Origin: Acestrorhynchus altus
Taxonomy: Eukaryota > Chordata > Actinopteri > Characiformes > Acestrorhynchidae
Length of the DNA: 64,000 bases
Direction of reading: 5' to 3'
Assembly: GCA_034509495.1 (NCBI GenBank)
Contig: CM067507.1
Span: forward strand, 19,505,102-19,569,101
Both the position numbers and the translations under genes were made by a program. The notes below the pieces were generated by a model. That model was not told the origin of the DNA and did not search any database. It worked only from the letters and a program-made list of their open reading frames with translations. Numbering within the stretch: the stretch's first letter is position 1; the number at the start of each line of letters is the position of its first letter. Below are positions 37,362-52,300 of this stretch, one piece after another.

Positions 37362-40300
37362 CTGAACAATAGAAAGCAACATTATTAGAACACTTAGGGG
37401 CTGTGGATTACTGCCTTGGCACAGCCTGGAAAAACATCTATAGCTCAAATACGTTTCACACTGTAGCGGGTTTATTTAACATTGACTGATCGACTTTACC
37501 AGCATTTTCACATTGCTCAGTTCATACTTAAACCCTACCATTAAATATCTTGTTATAAATGTGCATGTGTGGATTGGCCGAGGAATGTGTTTAATGTAGT
37601 TTGGATAGGGGAAGCCAATATGATGGGATGTTGTTAACATGTCAAATTAAACCAGGACAACCTTATGTGTATATGGGTATAATTCAAATATGAGTCAAAA
37701 TCCGTAGGACACTGAACATTGAACTAATTATAAAAGAGACAATATAGAGCCTGGAAGCAACTATAGTATGAGGGAAATGCATAAACCACACAAACTGTCA
37801 GTCTATTTTCCAATATTGTATTTTAAATTCTTTAGATTTATTTTCCTCCTTTTCCGTCTTGAAAATGAAGCCTCCATTTTTCTGATGTATTTTGCCATTT
37901 CCAACTCAAAACTCTTCATATATTGTTGCTGCTCAATGAAAACCATGTATCATATTTCATTGGATGGTGGCCATATGCATATTGTATATTTAAAATATAC
38001 ACCTTCAAATATATACACTCAGTGAAACCTTTATAAGGTTTATATTCATGCAGTTATCTAATTAGCAAATCATCTGACAGCAGAGACATGATTATTGATA
38101 CCAGGCAGACTAATTTACATGTTTTTATAATTACCAATCTCCTGGGATTAGTACTAACAGCAGTCTCTTGGGTTTACTCCAAATAGTGTAAGAAAGAAAA
38201 AAAATATCAAGTGAGAGGCAGTTCTGCAAAAGACAATGTCTTGTTGATGGAAAAAGTCTATGAATGGGAAGCAACTCAGAAAAACACTGTAGTGAGCACA
38301 AAAGCATCTCAGAACACATTGAATTTGAGGAAGAAGATCAGTCTGGTTCCAATTCTTTCAGCCAAGAACAGGAAAGTGAGGCTGCAGTGGGCAAAGCCTT
38401 ACCAAAACTGGAAAAATATGTGATGAATTTTTGTATGTGCTGGGTCAAAAATTGACACCAAAAGCATGTCCACACTGCTGGAGATGGTGTGTGTTTTTTG
38501 TTGAACAATATTCAATCCTCTTGAATGCCTAATTGAGCATTGTTGCTAACCATGCGCATCCCTTCAGGACCACTATTTACTCATTTTCTTATAGTTAATA
38601 TATAATCTTAAAAGAACACCTATGGGATGACATACAACGGGAGATACGCAGTATAAAACTGCTCCTAAAAATATGCAGGAACTGTGACACAATCTTGTTA
38701 ACATAGACCAGAATCTTAAAGCAATTTTTCAAGAGAACTAAGTTAGTGTAGTCTTCCTAATAAATTGTTTTTATGGGTATAAATCACACCACTTACCCCT
38801 AAGCCTACACTTTAATAAATATACTTTCACTGTCATCATCAGGTGTTACATCTAAATGTTACCATGATGCAACCCAGTACCATATGGAGCTGACAAGGAA
38901 CACATAACAGCACTCCGTACACCATAACTGTGGCCCAGACAGTAATAATCAAGGCCTTGTGAGGGTTGACGCCCAGAGTTGGAGAAGTCTCAACACTCAA
39001 GGAGACAAAGCTTGAAGGAACATAATGGCCTTTATAAACACTGGAGCCGGCTGAGGTGAGACGCTTTTCCAACAACCCTTCTCTCTGCAGCCTCTCACAG
39101 CTAAGCTCCATGTGTGTATGTATGTGTCTGTCACTTATTTTAAGTGCATAACTACTTCATCAATGCAAACATCCATTAGAGAAGCTTTCAGAAGCCTAGG
39201 GTCAAAATGAGAAATAGGACCAAGCCTGAATGTTCCAAACGAAAGGTCAGAATATAGTAAGTCCCAAAACGAACCCAGTTCTGAATATCAACGTAACTTT
39301 TACAGACACTTAAATGCAGAAAACACAGTATCAGAATGCTTCAAGTGTAAGTGTCTATTCACACAACGCCACTGAGAGCTTTATCCATTTTAGTTTAAAC
39401 AAAATTTATTCCACAACGAAAAGAAACTAAGAGAGACACACCCCTTCCACTTCTGCACTAAAAAACGAGTTCTCCAGACATTTTTGAACTAGTACATGTT
39501 TACTCAAATAATTACTTGAGTTATTATTTATTACACATGTGATGTAACAATGTTTTACTGTTGAATGGGTTTAACTGACTCTGCCCACCACTGACACAGC
39601 TAAACAAGACCACTTCAACCACAGCTCTGTCAAAAATCAAAGGAAAGGTACACATGCTTGTTCACTTCCCACCAGTTCCAGCAGAACTACTGTAAGGGGA
39701 AGAACGGCCTCTGTGCTGACTGATGTTTGTTATGAAGTTGGTGTTGTGAGTCTCAGTGTTCCCTGGAAACCAAGTCAACACTCACATGGGGCTGGAGAGC
39801 ATTTGCGTTGTGTTTCATGACATGAGCCTTACGGCCACTGTGCTCTCCTGAAACTGCCACTCTGTTCATTAAGGCATTATATTACATGCGAACACACACA
39901 AACTCATCTGTTCTGTGTCCTGATAACAGTCTTCAAAGGTGATAGGATGTTTTGTTTTGTTTGTTTGTTTGTTTGTTTTTTCAATAATTTGATCATGTGC
40001 TGTATAAATACATAACATGCATCAACTGGTCATCTTTAGTAACATAAGGATTGGGAAGACCGAGTCAAAGCATCTCCAAAACATCAGACAGGTCTTATGG
40101 GATGTACTGGTATGCATTGGTCAGAAACTACCAGAGATAGCTACAACTACTTTGTTACTGTACTTGAGTTACTTAATACTTTTTCAGTCCAGTCTCTTAA
40201 ACCTGTAAATAACTGGAAATGGATGGTCTGAACACTATACTGGAGAGGGGGGCTTTTTGATTTCAGTGGCCTCCCTTTATATCTTGCTAGTTTAAAATGA

Positions 40301-43300
40301 CTTTGGGACAAAGAAATGATAAAACAGAAATGTAGCTGCAAGCAACAATAATCTGAGCCCAAGCACATATTAGCCCAATGATGCCCAATATGTCGGTACA
40401 TGACCCATTTGGTGGCCACATAATTTGCAGTTTTATTTTTTAAATATGACATCAGACTCATAGATACTGGTCCAGGAAAGCATATAGTAGCACCATGCTA
40501 ATCGAATGCATGTCATCAATGGGACAGATTTTGGTGGTGTTACAGGTTTTTGCTTGTTATAGCGCCACATAGTGATGCAGTGCCACAGAGCATTTCTGGG
40601 TTAGAGCTGTATGTGTCTGATTTTTTGCTATATGTGCTCCACCTATAGTTCTGGCCGGGGTATGGGTGCTGAACAATGTTGATTTTTTTTTTTTTTTTAA
40701 TAATTATTAAAGAAGAACTTATTAAATATTATGTAAATTAGCTTAACATCAGAGTGATGTTAAGCTAACTGATATTTGTCTACGAACCCCATTGGGTAGA
40801 TGCCTGTCAAGTTCTGAGGGCAATCAAATGATTCATTTCTGTACAAAAGACAAGTTTGTGCTGAGAAATGTGTGTGATTTTGCATATTATGCTAATTCAC
40901 TCAAAATCTACAAGGGTGGAGTCATATGGTTCTTGAAGTTTTTTTGTAGGGCATGAGGCACATAATCATGGGAAAATAGAATTTTGTCTATATATATGTC
41001 ATATGGGTTGGGAGATATGGACCTTTAAGTTTGACAGTTCACTATAGCGCCACCATCAGGGCAATCAGGCTGAGGAGGAGGAGGAAGAGAAGAAGAAGAA
41101 GAATTAGAAGAAGAAGAAGAAGAAGAAGAAGAAGAAGAAGAAGAAGAAGAAGAAGAAATAATAATGCTCACATTTTTTGTACTATTAGGCCACCAATCAA
41201 AACACACAAAAAAATCTTAACCACAGGCCACTACCTAATAACATAATTAGCTATTTAGGAACAGATTGTACTGATACTTTCAGCATATGCAGAAGTTCTT
41301 TGCTGAGTCACTACACTCCACATTTGGCTAAGGCCAACAGCTTGAAAATATTCCAGTACTGTTCTTTTGTAATCTTTAAAATTTCCAGCCGGGAACACCA
41401 CAGGTTTCACACACAAAATCAGACACAGCTAGGAAATTACAGGCTCATCATCCAAGCAGAGGCAGAAAGATCCATCGTCTTATCCAATAATTTGTGTTTT
41501 GTCAATAGAGAGGAAATTTGACCATTTGTTTTTTCTCATATAAACAAATTGTTCTGATACTCTGACCAACAATATGCAATCCCAAAATCTCGCCCTCATA
41601 CAGAAGTAAAACAGCAGTGTATCAAACAGCAAAGCTCTCAGAATTCAGTTGCATTTTTGCGTGCGAGAAACACATAAAGCAAGCATTTCAGCTGGTTATA
41701 TAACACTCATATTGTGTGTTTACACAAACATTTCTTGTGGGCATGGCAATGGTCTACCAAATTAATGTTATTAATGTTGTATAATGATTATATTCCCCAA
41801 TAAACAGGATCTAATTTTTGTAACGTGATGCATAACCTTCAACCTCTTTAACTAGGTGGTAAGAACTACATAGAAAATGAGTCATCTCATACATAATTTT
41901 TTTTATCTTACAAAGGCTTGCTTTGGCAGTACAGCTAAAGATTTAACAATTTAATGGCGTTTGACTCAACAAAATGTGTAATAATTTGAATTCCTTACAT
42001 TTCCTTAACAAGGGCCTGGCAAATGATAGAACGAGAAGGTTGTGTGTGATGTTCTGGGCTACTTTCCTGGAGAGTCACTAACTAAATATAAAACCTTATA
42101 TCATGAGTCCGTCAATGAGGGGCTACCAAGAGATTTCTAGTTCCACACTTTCATGCCACCTTTTGAAGGCCTCTGGCAGTATTTTTGAAAGCGTTTGCTC
42201 TGTAGAGAACACTGCTCATCACCAAAAGAATTAAGCAGACACGAGTACATAATACGCCTCCAACGTAGACTCTGATGATGATGATTTGCAGGCTGAAGTC
42301 AACCCTGAAGGAACCCTAGCCTCAGGCTTAACGTGTAGGACACTCATTAGCTCGTCTCAGATAAAGCTCTAATGGGGCAGACTCCATTCATTTATGACAA
42401 CAGTGATTACAGCTCCACTCTATCCAACCTAAACATCAGAGCTGGACAAAGGCAGTCATGCGTCCAGCAAATTTGCTTTTCGTGCAAACCTATTTATTAT
42501 GCTACGGGAAGAGGGAAAGAAAAAAAGAGTGAGTGTTCATCCAAATTGACACAAAGCGTGAGTTCTGCAGACCAGTAAATCACTGTTATACAAGCGCTGC
42601 CCCCTGTGATTTTTACAACAGCCCTGTTAGCCAATTCCAGCAGATGTATTAACAGCCTTACTAATTTAGCAGACGGTGCTCATTTACGCACGGGAAAAAA
42701 AGAAGGAGGTCATGATACCTGACACCTACACACTCATATACAGAACAGGATGGTTTCTCCCAATCACACCTCACCAAAGCTGAGCTTAAGAATATATGAA
42801 CGGCAGAGGCCAATAAACAGTGCTGACTCCGTGCTATCCTAGCACATGTGAACTTTAAGTTTGAACTGTTTCAAGAATGAACTGCAAACAAATGTCTTCC
42901 CACACATCAAGACCCATCAGCACAACATACCCCTGCCTCTTACCGCCCTCTTTCCGACAAGTGGTCACTAAGTTTAAAAACCTGGCAGGCAGTATAGCTC
43001 TTTTATGGGGTAGTTTATAATATTTCACTGTTAATTATTCTTATGGACCCGGGGCTGAAATTCTTTCCACAATGAGGGCGTCATGCAGTGTAAATTTGCC
43101 TCTCATTTCTCAGATGGTGCTGTCATACCCAGTTCAGCATGGAGCCCACTTCTTCTCTGAAGAAGAACATGCTCCACAGCCTACTCAAATCTCTTCAAAG
43201 ACGAAAGAGAAAAAAACATCATGGGACAAAAACGTGGTGCTTGAGTTATGCAATGTGCTGTTTTTCATGATTAAGAACTTCGAGGGGCTCACTTATCAAT

Positions 43301-46300
43301 GTTTGTTTTTAACAACCACATAATGGGCCATGTTACAACTCTTATCTAACACTGACTCTGTATGTGTAGCAGTATTTACACTAAGTTCAAAAACCTAACG
43401 GAGCCTCACTGCAAAAAAAAAAAAATATATATATATATATATATTAATTATAATCATACTTGTGCATCTAAAAAAATATAGAATATATGGAATGTTTCCA
43501 ATGATGAATATGAAAATGATTTATTTAAATGATTCCAAATATTACATTTAAGTCAGTTTATACACTGAAATCAATAAATTTGGCAATAGATTTTCTCTAT
43601 GTTTTTGTACTAATTCAAATAAAATAAAAAAATAAAAAAATTTGCAATGACATCTGAATGTGTATTAGGTTTCTGAGACAAAACAATGCCCCAAACCATT
43701 GGGTTTAAGCTGATCTGCTGTCAGTCAATGTCTGTGATACACTTTTGCACCCCATTACTCCACACTCTGACCGGCTGGATAAAACAAAATTGAGGAGGAT
43801 GGTCAGCACACTGGGTCAATGTGGGCAAAAGAACACACAATGCTACCAAAAAAAAACAAAAAAACCCAAAAACATAACAAGAAACATGTTAAACAGGAGT
43901 TAACATTGGAAGTGCTTTTCTAAAATTGAGAGAATTATCAGATGTCTTGGGAATGCAGCTTCTTGGGAAGCTGAATGCAGAATACGCAATGTACTTTAAA
44001 TCTGAATGATGCACTGAACTGTTGTGACAGATTTACTTACCAAATAAAGGAAGATAATCTTTATCACTTAAAGAGTTGGTTTTGGGTGAACATCATTCAC
44101 AATACTGCTCAATACTCACAATGCTTACTAAATAACACGGGTAGGAAACTGAATCTCATAGGAGCACCATACAAAGATCTACAGGATAGTGAATATGCTT
44201 AACTATTCCCACAACAGCTAATTGTATCCAAAAATCTAAGTGTTTATAGGTTTTTAAATTAGTGCTGTGTGTGCAGTGAGGCCACAGAGGGTCTGATGAC
44301 ACAGAAGAGTAAAAACAACCAATGGGAAACAGCTTTATGAAATAGACATGTGCACCGTTTGTACTTAGTGCCTCAATGTCCTCCTCACAAGCTGAAGTTG
44401 TCTCCAAAACCTTTGCTGGACCTTAATATGTTTAGAGTTCTGAAGTTTTACATGGTCCATTTTATGAGCAAAGCAGAACATTTCAATGTTCATGAAAACA
44501 AGCTGACCAAACATGATGTCTTCTGCTGCAAATCATATAAACGCACAGCAATGCAAGGCCAGCCAGATTATTAACCATGGCAGCAAACTGGCCACTGGAC
44601 AGTCAACAATTTTCACAGAGCCCTCTGACATCTTTCACTCTGGGCCAAAGTATAAATGAGATATCTAATGGCAAATGTCAGAAATATACACCTATTGACA
44701 TGCCGTACCTTACATAATAGTTTAATAGCCACTATTGAATAATTAAATGACATGCTGTACCATAAACAATAATTTATTAGTCACTGCTCAGTAATTTATA
44801 GTAGTTCCTATATTATTTACAAGTAGCTTGATTAGATCACATTCTGGCCTGTTTGATTTTTATATCTCTCCTCGAGTGTGTAAATGTCATGTTGTTAAGC
44901 TCAGAGCTCAGTTACTGAAAAAAACAAACACAAACTTCACTTCAGATCAAGTGCCAGTGCCAGACAGATTACCGGCCAGCTGTGCTGCTGTTTGTTTACT
45001 GTTCATACTTGCAGATTTGTTTATGCTCTATAGTGACACAAACATTGTGTCTTTATGCTACATAAACAAACTCAAATTTGCTTAGGAATGCTACTCCCAG
45101 TATACAGTCTGTAAAGATTCAATTAAAACGTAATAGCCTGGCAAATATTTATGTACCAATCATGAACAGAAATATGTCCAAACATTTCATTCATAGCTTC
45201 CCTTTCACACATGCCATTCTTTTCTCTCCCGTGGCTTACCTTTTCCGCAGGGGACTCTCTTCTGCACAGTGCACTTCCGTGTCTCCGTTTCCGGAGCACA
45301 GGTAGAGGCAGAAGCAGGTCCAGTGACAGTGGCTGGACTCGGAGGCTGTGTTGGCTCCCTCCTACGGCTCTGACTGCCCTTTTTGAAACCACATGTTTTG
45401 TTTTTCTTCATGCAAGGGCCCCATGGACTCCATTCCCCCAGCTCACATTGCACTAGAACAAGCGAAAAAAGTAATGAAGAACCATGTTCCTTTGGAGAAA
45501 AAAGCATTTTCACTCCAAGATCAGACTGACTCAGTGTAGGTCGAGAGTTACTCCAAACAAATACGAAGGAAAACATCAGTGAACCCTAAGGAATTCAAGG
45601 CTGAGATTCAGACTGGTAATGTCCAGCATCTCTCATATACTTTTATTCCTCCTCAGTCAGAAGGAGGGCCTTTGTTATGATTACATGTGGTGGGCTCCAT
45701 TTTTATCCAACCTTATGACACACTGTCAAGTTCCAGTCCTGACTTCCATGTGGTCTAAGCGGTTTTCAATTGGACACCAAGTTTCAACATTTAATTTTTT
45801 GTTCTTTCTGGGGTTTTCATGACTATCTGGAAGTTTCTTTCTTGCTTGCTTTCATGCTCTTTCTGTTTTTTTTTACGTGGTATATGTGGCAGAGTAGCTG
45901 AGAGGAACTTTACACTGCCAAAAACAATTACAGGGAGGAAAATATACGATAAGAAGTGTTGGACTGATCCCTTGATGAAAGTAAGGGAGCATGGGTGATG
46001 CCAAAATGTTACCTTGGGAGTTGAGACTCCTAGCTTAAAAGCCAAGCAGCTTAGGGAAGTCAGGGCAGTTGGGGAGTAATGCTATTAGCACAGTGTTTGC
46101 TTGCTTATGACAGAACAATTTTCAAAATAAATCAATACAACCCTTATCATCCTGCAGGCTTTCCTCCAATGTTCCTTTCACTTGTGATTGAGAAACCTCA
46201 GAGAAATGAGAACACAGAGGGAAAAAACTATGTAACCCAGCAAGTTTCCTTTTTGTATCATTGCCGTGACTGCTGTGCAGTGAAGAACAGACTGTATAAA

Positions 46301-49300
46301 ATGGAGTGGTTCAAATATGCTCTCTAAGAAAGACAGGGGAATGTCAATCTCTGTACTTTCATAACATCCATGTCAGCCTTTCCCATGTTTGGAAACAGAA
46401 TCTAGTCCCTTCAATAAGCACCAATCTTACATGTCACCTCAAAGAGCTCCTATGAAAGCAATCAGTTGGAACAAAACCTTGTAACTTTGCAGGAAAAGGA
46501 AAACACTGTTAACTTAATGTACATTAATGACACAAAATCCTTTTGGACCATTTCTATTAATTCAATCATCATGGAATTCTGGCAAAATGTACAGCCAGGT
46601 CCACAAGTACTTGAATACTGACACAAGACTTGTAATTTTGGCTTTGTACAAAATCTGAGAGGATTTGAAATTAATTCCAAATTATTTTTAACGGGCTGAA
46701 AAATTATTGAATAATTGACAGTTTCATGGCCAGGTGTGGCCTGTTTCCATCAAGATGTAAAATGTAACACTAAAAACCAGTCAGGAAAAGTGCTTTTGAC
46801 AGGTGAAATCAAAAGTAACGGAGGGGAAAGAAAGATCATGATCTGAAGCATTCCACATCAGTAAAACATAAGGCAGGCAGTGTTATGGCTTGGATATCTG
46901 CTGACCAATGTGTATAGAGCTATTCTTTATGCTCGAATTGATAGGATAGTATCTCACAACAAAAGCAAGTCAACAGTCTTAAGGCAAGAAATGGAGAGTT
47001 CGATGGCCAGTAACCTGACCTTAAGCTGAGCATGTTTTTCACTTACTGAAGGCAAAACTGGAGGCAGTAAGACAGACAAACAAGCAGCAACAGAAAATGG
47101 AGTGACAATGAAAAGTGACTGTCCAAAAATTTTGTTAACCATCCCAAACCACTACTCAAATAATACATGCCATATGGTGGTCCTGTGGGGTCCTGACTAT
47201 TGAAAAACGGTGAAAGGAAGCTAACAAATATGTAATGAAACAGACTACAGGCTGGAATTACAGAACTACAAAGTGCTCCTGTGTGGTAAGAAGAGCAGAC
47301 AGTGGATTTAACAACAAGGAGATGGTCATAATATTATGGTTGATCAGTGTAGTATTTTCATGACAAAAAGAAGACACAATTTTTGTCCTGATAATTATGA
47401 TACATAGAATGAAAAATCTACAATTCAGTTTCCAAAGTCAATTTTGGTTTATATCAGCCTAAAATCCATGTAGTATATTTATTTTTATATAAAAATTTCC
47501 TCAGTACAAAAATTTAGAGTGTCAGTCACAACAAAAAATAATAGAAACAAAGAAGGCATTCAACAATATTCAACGCACACTGTAGGGCTTCTCTGAAATC
47601 ATGTTTCAATTTACTATTGTGAGTTCTCTCACCTACACACTCCATGGTGCTGTTGATGGTGGTTAAGCCTTCAGGGCAGCTGTGGTAACACCGACCACTG
47701 TACGAATACATACCCTCCTTACATTTTGCGCAGAATGTTCGACTGAAGCAGTCTGCACAATTTTCTATTTTGCATTCTGAAAGAAAGAAAAAGACAAAAG
47801 TGGTCAACAACTGACAATAAACCTGGACCTGTTTAGCCCCTTTTGTTTGCTTTTAACTTAATGTTGTCACTGAATGTATATTTCCAAGCTATCAATTTTC
47901 TATGATTTCAGTGAAACAGATACATAATGGATATTGATGTTCCCTGAAGGAAGCTGCAGTAATTCATGGACATGTTTAGGTGAAATATGCAAGCTGAATA
48001 GCCGCTGTTTCGAGATTTATTGGTTGAGGAGGGAAAAACAATCATCGAGAGAGACGATATATGCAGGCATTAAGCTATACCATAAATAACACCCAGAACC
48101 TTTTAAAAGCACATGTCCACAAACAGCCACTGAACCACCACCCCCACCCCTTAAAAAAAACAAAAAAAAAAACAGGGGTGAGTAAGTCCAGTCCAAGAGC
48201 CCTGCACGTCAGAACTGTGTGTCTGCTTGCACCTCCATCTCATTATAAGCTCAGCCTCTTCAGTCAAACAACCAACTAAACTATTCCAAATTGGGGCAAT
48301 TATAAGTGCTACAGGAATGAAAACCAGACACCTACCAGCAGGGCTACCAGAATATGCTGTCCACCTTCCCATCACCATTATCTAATTCTAAAATTACAAA
48401 AGGGCCAAAGGTTCATTCATTCCTTTGCACTTAGAACCATGTCACGTAATGTTTCCTACAGGAATCCAGCAATCTGGGTGATCTGAACGTCTCTAATTGT
48501 AGATGGCGTCTATACAATTTCAATTTAACATTAGGTCAAATTTTAAAAGTGGTTCCAGTGAGATCACATTAAATGGTCTGGAGATACAAAAAAAGTAGAT
48601 TACAGCATGGGAACCTGTCAAAAAAGCATTTTGAGCAGACACCTTTGGGGCAGTTACACACGCATATCTATTCCGCGCAGTTTGGGCCAAAGACAGGAGA
48701 GGGCTTTAGAGTATTCTAGTTCCATGTTTTGTGTTATAACCTCTGCTCTCAATTACTACTTTAAAATGCTTGGCAGCTAAATTTGACATTTGTGATGTTT
48801 GGAGAGAATACTTTTTCACTCACGCATTTACAAATGTACCCTTAATGTAAGACAAATGTTGCTAACAAGACATCTTGGGGATTTGGAGATGAATCAAATA
48901 CAAGCAGCTGATTGAATAATTACAGCGGGTGAGCCACTGAGGGGTTTGAGCAGTAAGGTTGAAATGAAGGGCTAACGTGCACTGTAGCCTCACCATAACC
49001 CATTACAGCATGCAACACAACAGCAAAGTGTGTTTTCCTGACCATATTAAATAAAAAATAATCTAATATTATGAACTGAACATTCCCTTTTCTAATTCAT
49101 CCTATGTCAACAGTTTGACACAAGATAACTACGGAAATGAGGTAGTTTACACCTAAGGTTTATGTTAAGCTTAGACAAGAAGATATTTATGAAGATTTCA
49201 CATCATAAGAAAAGGTAATTCTATTATCGGATGAGACTTGAGACTTGATACATATGTTTTTTAAGCAAGTGACTCCCAGGAATGTAAAACTTCTCTGAAG

Positions 49301-52300
49301 CAAGGCCTTGACTTTGGCTATGAAATGCAAACACCAGAGGGCAATAAAGTTCACGGTCATCTCTGAAATGAGATTATCTTTAATGACTATTAAAAAAAAA
49401 AAGAGAAATCACAGCGACATCTGAGAGATGTTAAGTAATGTGATGTAAGTGGGGATCACAAAACAAAAGGCAGTATTTTCTTTCTGTACCAAAATATAAT
49501 GAGTCCAAGCAGTTCACACTAATTGCCAATCAACTTCGCTCCTACCTGATAAAAGAAGAGGATTGTTCTATATACAACTAGAAAAGCTAGGTTGGTGTGA
49601 ATTAGGAAATACTAAACTTTGGTGGTATATCTAGAGACAGATAACAACTAATCAGAGGTTTAATTTTTCAGTTTCATTGACACTCCTTCAATCACATCAA
49701 AATGCTTCCATATGCTGGTATTACAGACCTCAACATATTCAAATCCAACAAATGTTGTATGAAATACTGTGATACAAATCATCAAAAAAAATTCCATGAA
49801 AATGTAAATATACAGTCATGTCCATAATTGTAGGGACATTGACTCATTTTTGCAATGTTGAAACATTTGAAAACATTTGAAAAATTGAAATGAAGATTGA
49901 TTGTAGTTTTCACAGGATCAAAAGTAATTGGAATATTGATCAATAAACAGTTTCATGCTCAAGACATATTAAAAATGTCTGGAGGTCAAAGTGCTGAATT
50001 TGCCTTTGATAGTTATTCATGAAAACTCTCAATATGTGGTCCGAAGAAATGATGTTGCAACTGAAGAAGAACCAAGAGGTAACTGAGAGAGAAGAAATGT
50101 TAGGGGTGGAGAAAACACGTGAAATCACTCATGAGCAGGTAGGCGTATTATTGTAAAACACAATCCAGAGGCACCTTCATGAATTTAAATACAAATACTT
50201 CAAGATCCAAACTGGTAATACTATAGAAATATTTATATATAGTCATATAATATATATTATATAAAATTATATATACTATATCAAAATAATAAAAACCAAA
50301 AATAAGCCTGTGAACTAACATGAACCCTGTATATTCAAGCCAAAGTAATAATGTAGACTTCCTTACAGAAACAGACAAACAGTGTATTACCAATGTTTTG
50401 CTTTGGATTTTTTCCTTGAATCCTGTTTTTCACCCACAAAGTAAGAGAAAACAGATAGTTGGCTCAGCAATGCTGGGTAAGATGCTCTGGTTTAATGCCA
50501 CTGGTGGAGTCCCTCAAATTGCATGTAATAAATGATTCTCTACTTTCATACAAGTATTGCTTTGGCATGACAATCAAATCATTAAACATCTTCTGTGTAC
50601 ATCAGCCAAGAAAATTAAGTCATATTCCCAGATCATGTTAAAAAAAACCATGCCACTGAATCTAGTGAAAGTAAAATAAAAAAGAAATTATCATAAGTCA
50701 GCTTCAATAAAGCAGCTGTTCCAACTAACAATGACAAACCTTTGGAGTAATAGATTTACAGTAGCAATTCTGTCCATTTTCAGTAAAGATAGGTAGTATT
50801 TAGTTTATTTTCTCACTGAAGTAAAAAATGTACTTGTTGAGACACTTCTCATGTTGTGATATGGACGCCTCTATGAACATCTATGGACAGCAGAACAATG
50901 CACCACCACTTTAGAGACTGCTAACTATTCCTGAAGATCTCTTGCAGTCAAACAGGAGGTGTGAATTACGTTCTCTAGCAATCCTATAAGCTGTTATCAC
51001 AAAATGTTTTCTTGATCTTCTAGGTCTCCACTGTTGACATCCACTGCTCTTGTTACTGCTCTTTCCTAAATACATCATAAACCGAGGAAATGGCCACCCT
51101 ATCTTCTTTTAGCTATTTTCTGCTTTGTGGGCATCAATTATTTAGTGTGCTATGCAGGAGGAGCCCGTGACTGCCTCTAGCTGGGATAATATTGGGACAA
51201 GACTTAAAGAGTTTTAAAATCTTATAAAGTATAAATCTTTATCACTTGGGCTTTTTTTAACTTTATAACAATGCTCTGTTTTTTTGTTTTTTTTTTATAA
51301 TTTAAACAATACTCACGTGTGCACCTGTTCACATCCCGATTTCGAATGCCATAATATCCTACAGGGCAGGTTGCCAGGCACACCCCCGTCTGACGAATGT
51401 CACTTCTCTCCAGAAGGATGAAAAGGCGTGGTCGACACTTGGTGCATCCATTGTATTCAGAGCAACTTTCACAACCACTGGAACATGATGGTGGTACTTC
51501 AGTACTTGCTACTGGGATACAGAGGTGAAAAGAACAAAGAATCGGAACATCATTATTACCAGTGCACCTCAAAAATGTTATATACATATATATATATGAG
51601 AAAAGGTTGTTTTTTTTGTTTGTTTATAATTTAATGCAAAAAGGTAAAATGTTTTTACTACATTACATTTTTATCATTTATGTCCTAGTAATAATAATAA
51701 TTGTCTGATTAGTAATGTATTTGACTCAAAATGAAATATTTGAATGAAATTAGGCATTTACTTTTTTTGAGTAAATTCTTGAGAGGCACTAGTATTTTCC
51801 CACACTTCCAAAGTCCCCAATATGTTACATGAAAATGTTTAATGTTTAATCTGCCCAATGGAAAGATTCAGCTTTACATATCATTCTATGAAAACAAATA
51901 CTCAAACAGTGACAACTGACACCACTGAACAAACTCACATAATGCTAGTAATTGTAATTTCACTCTTAGTGCAATGCTACTCTCTATAGAAAGAAATAAG
52001 TGAATAAAACATTTCTGGAGCCAATCACCGTCAACCATGGTCATCTAGACAGATTTACAGGTCTACATATTATATGCTCTAAATATACACACTCTGAAGG
52101 CAATTCATCTGCAAGGCTTGTCTTGTTGAGATAAAGCGGATGGTAAAAGTGTTAAAAATACACCTCTGTGAATCAGCTGCACCCATGGAGAATAATGTCA
52201 ACACTGCATGGAGATTCCTGCAAGGAGCTTCACAAGCCATGGTTTTATCATTGCAAATATTGATAAAGAAATCATTATCCCATAATATTTAACTGATAGC

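Larger units (their letters stand above)
37362..45239 (-). other. rspo1 intron 4 (7.9 kb)
   Basis: The largest intron. It holds a decayed DNA transposon (38010-38790), a non-coding interspersed repeat with a GAA tail (about 40320-41165), AT-rich runs near 43413-43445, and a unique-looking segment at about 42080-42800 that is a candidate regulatory region. Reading frames at 38839-39111 and 43072-43323 were not credible as exons. Confidence 0.8.
45453..47632 (-). other. rspo1 intron 3 (2.2 kb)
   Basis: Contains Tc1-like fragments at 46590-46950 and 47220-47350. The rest (45460-46580) shows no coding or structured feature on either strand. Confidence 0.85.
47777..51316 (-). other. rspo1 intron 2 (3.5 kb)
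   Basis: Holds Tc1-like fragments at 49810-50130 and 50820-51240, a possible interspersed repeat at 48120-48365 flanked by A-rich runs, and a unique-looking segment at 48640-49030. No additional exon seen. Confidence 0.85.

Noticed and set aside
38839..39111. 90-codon minus-strand frame with a hydrophobic stretch resembling a membrane segment
   Set aside because: Lies within rspo1 intron 4 beside a transposon copy; no family match recognised and the hydrophobicity alone is weak evidence.
41025..41246. Poly-Ser and poly-Arg frames
   Set aside because: Translations of a GGA/GAA microsatellite on the two strands.
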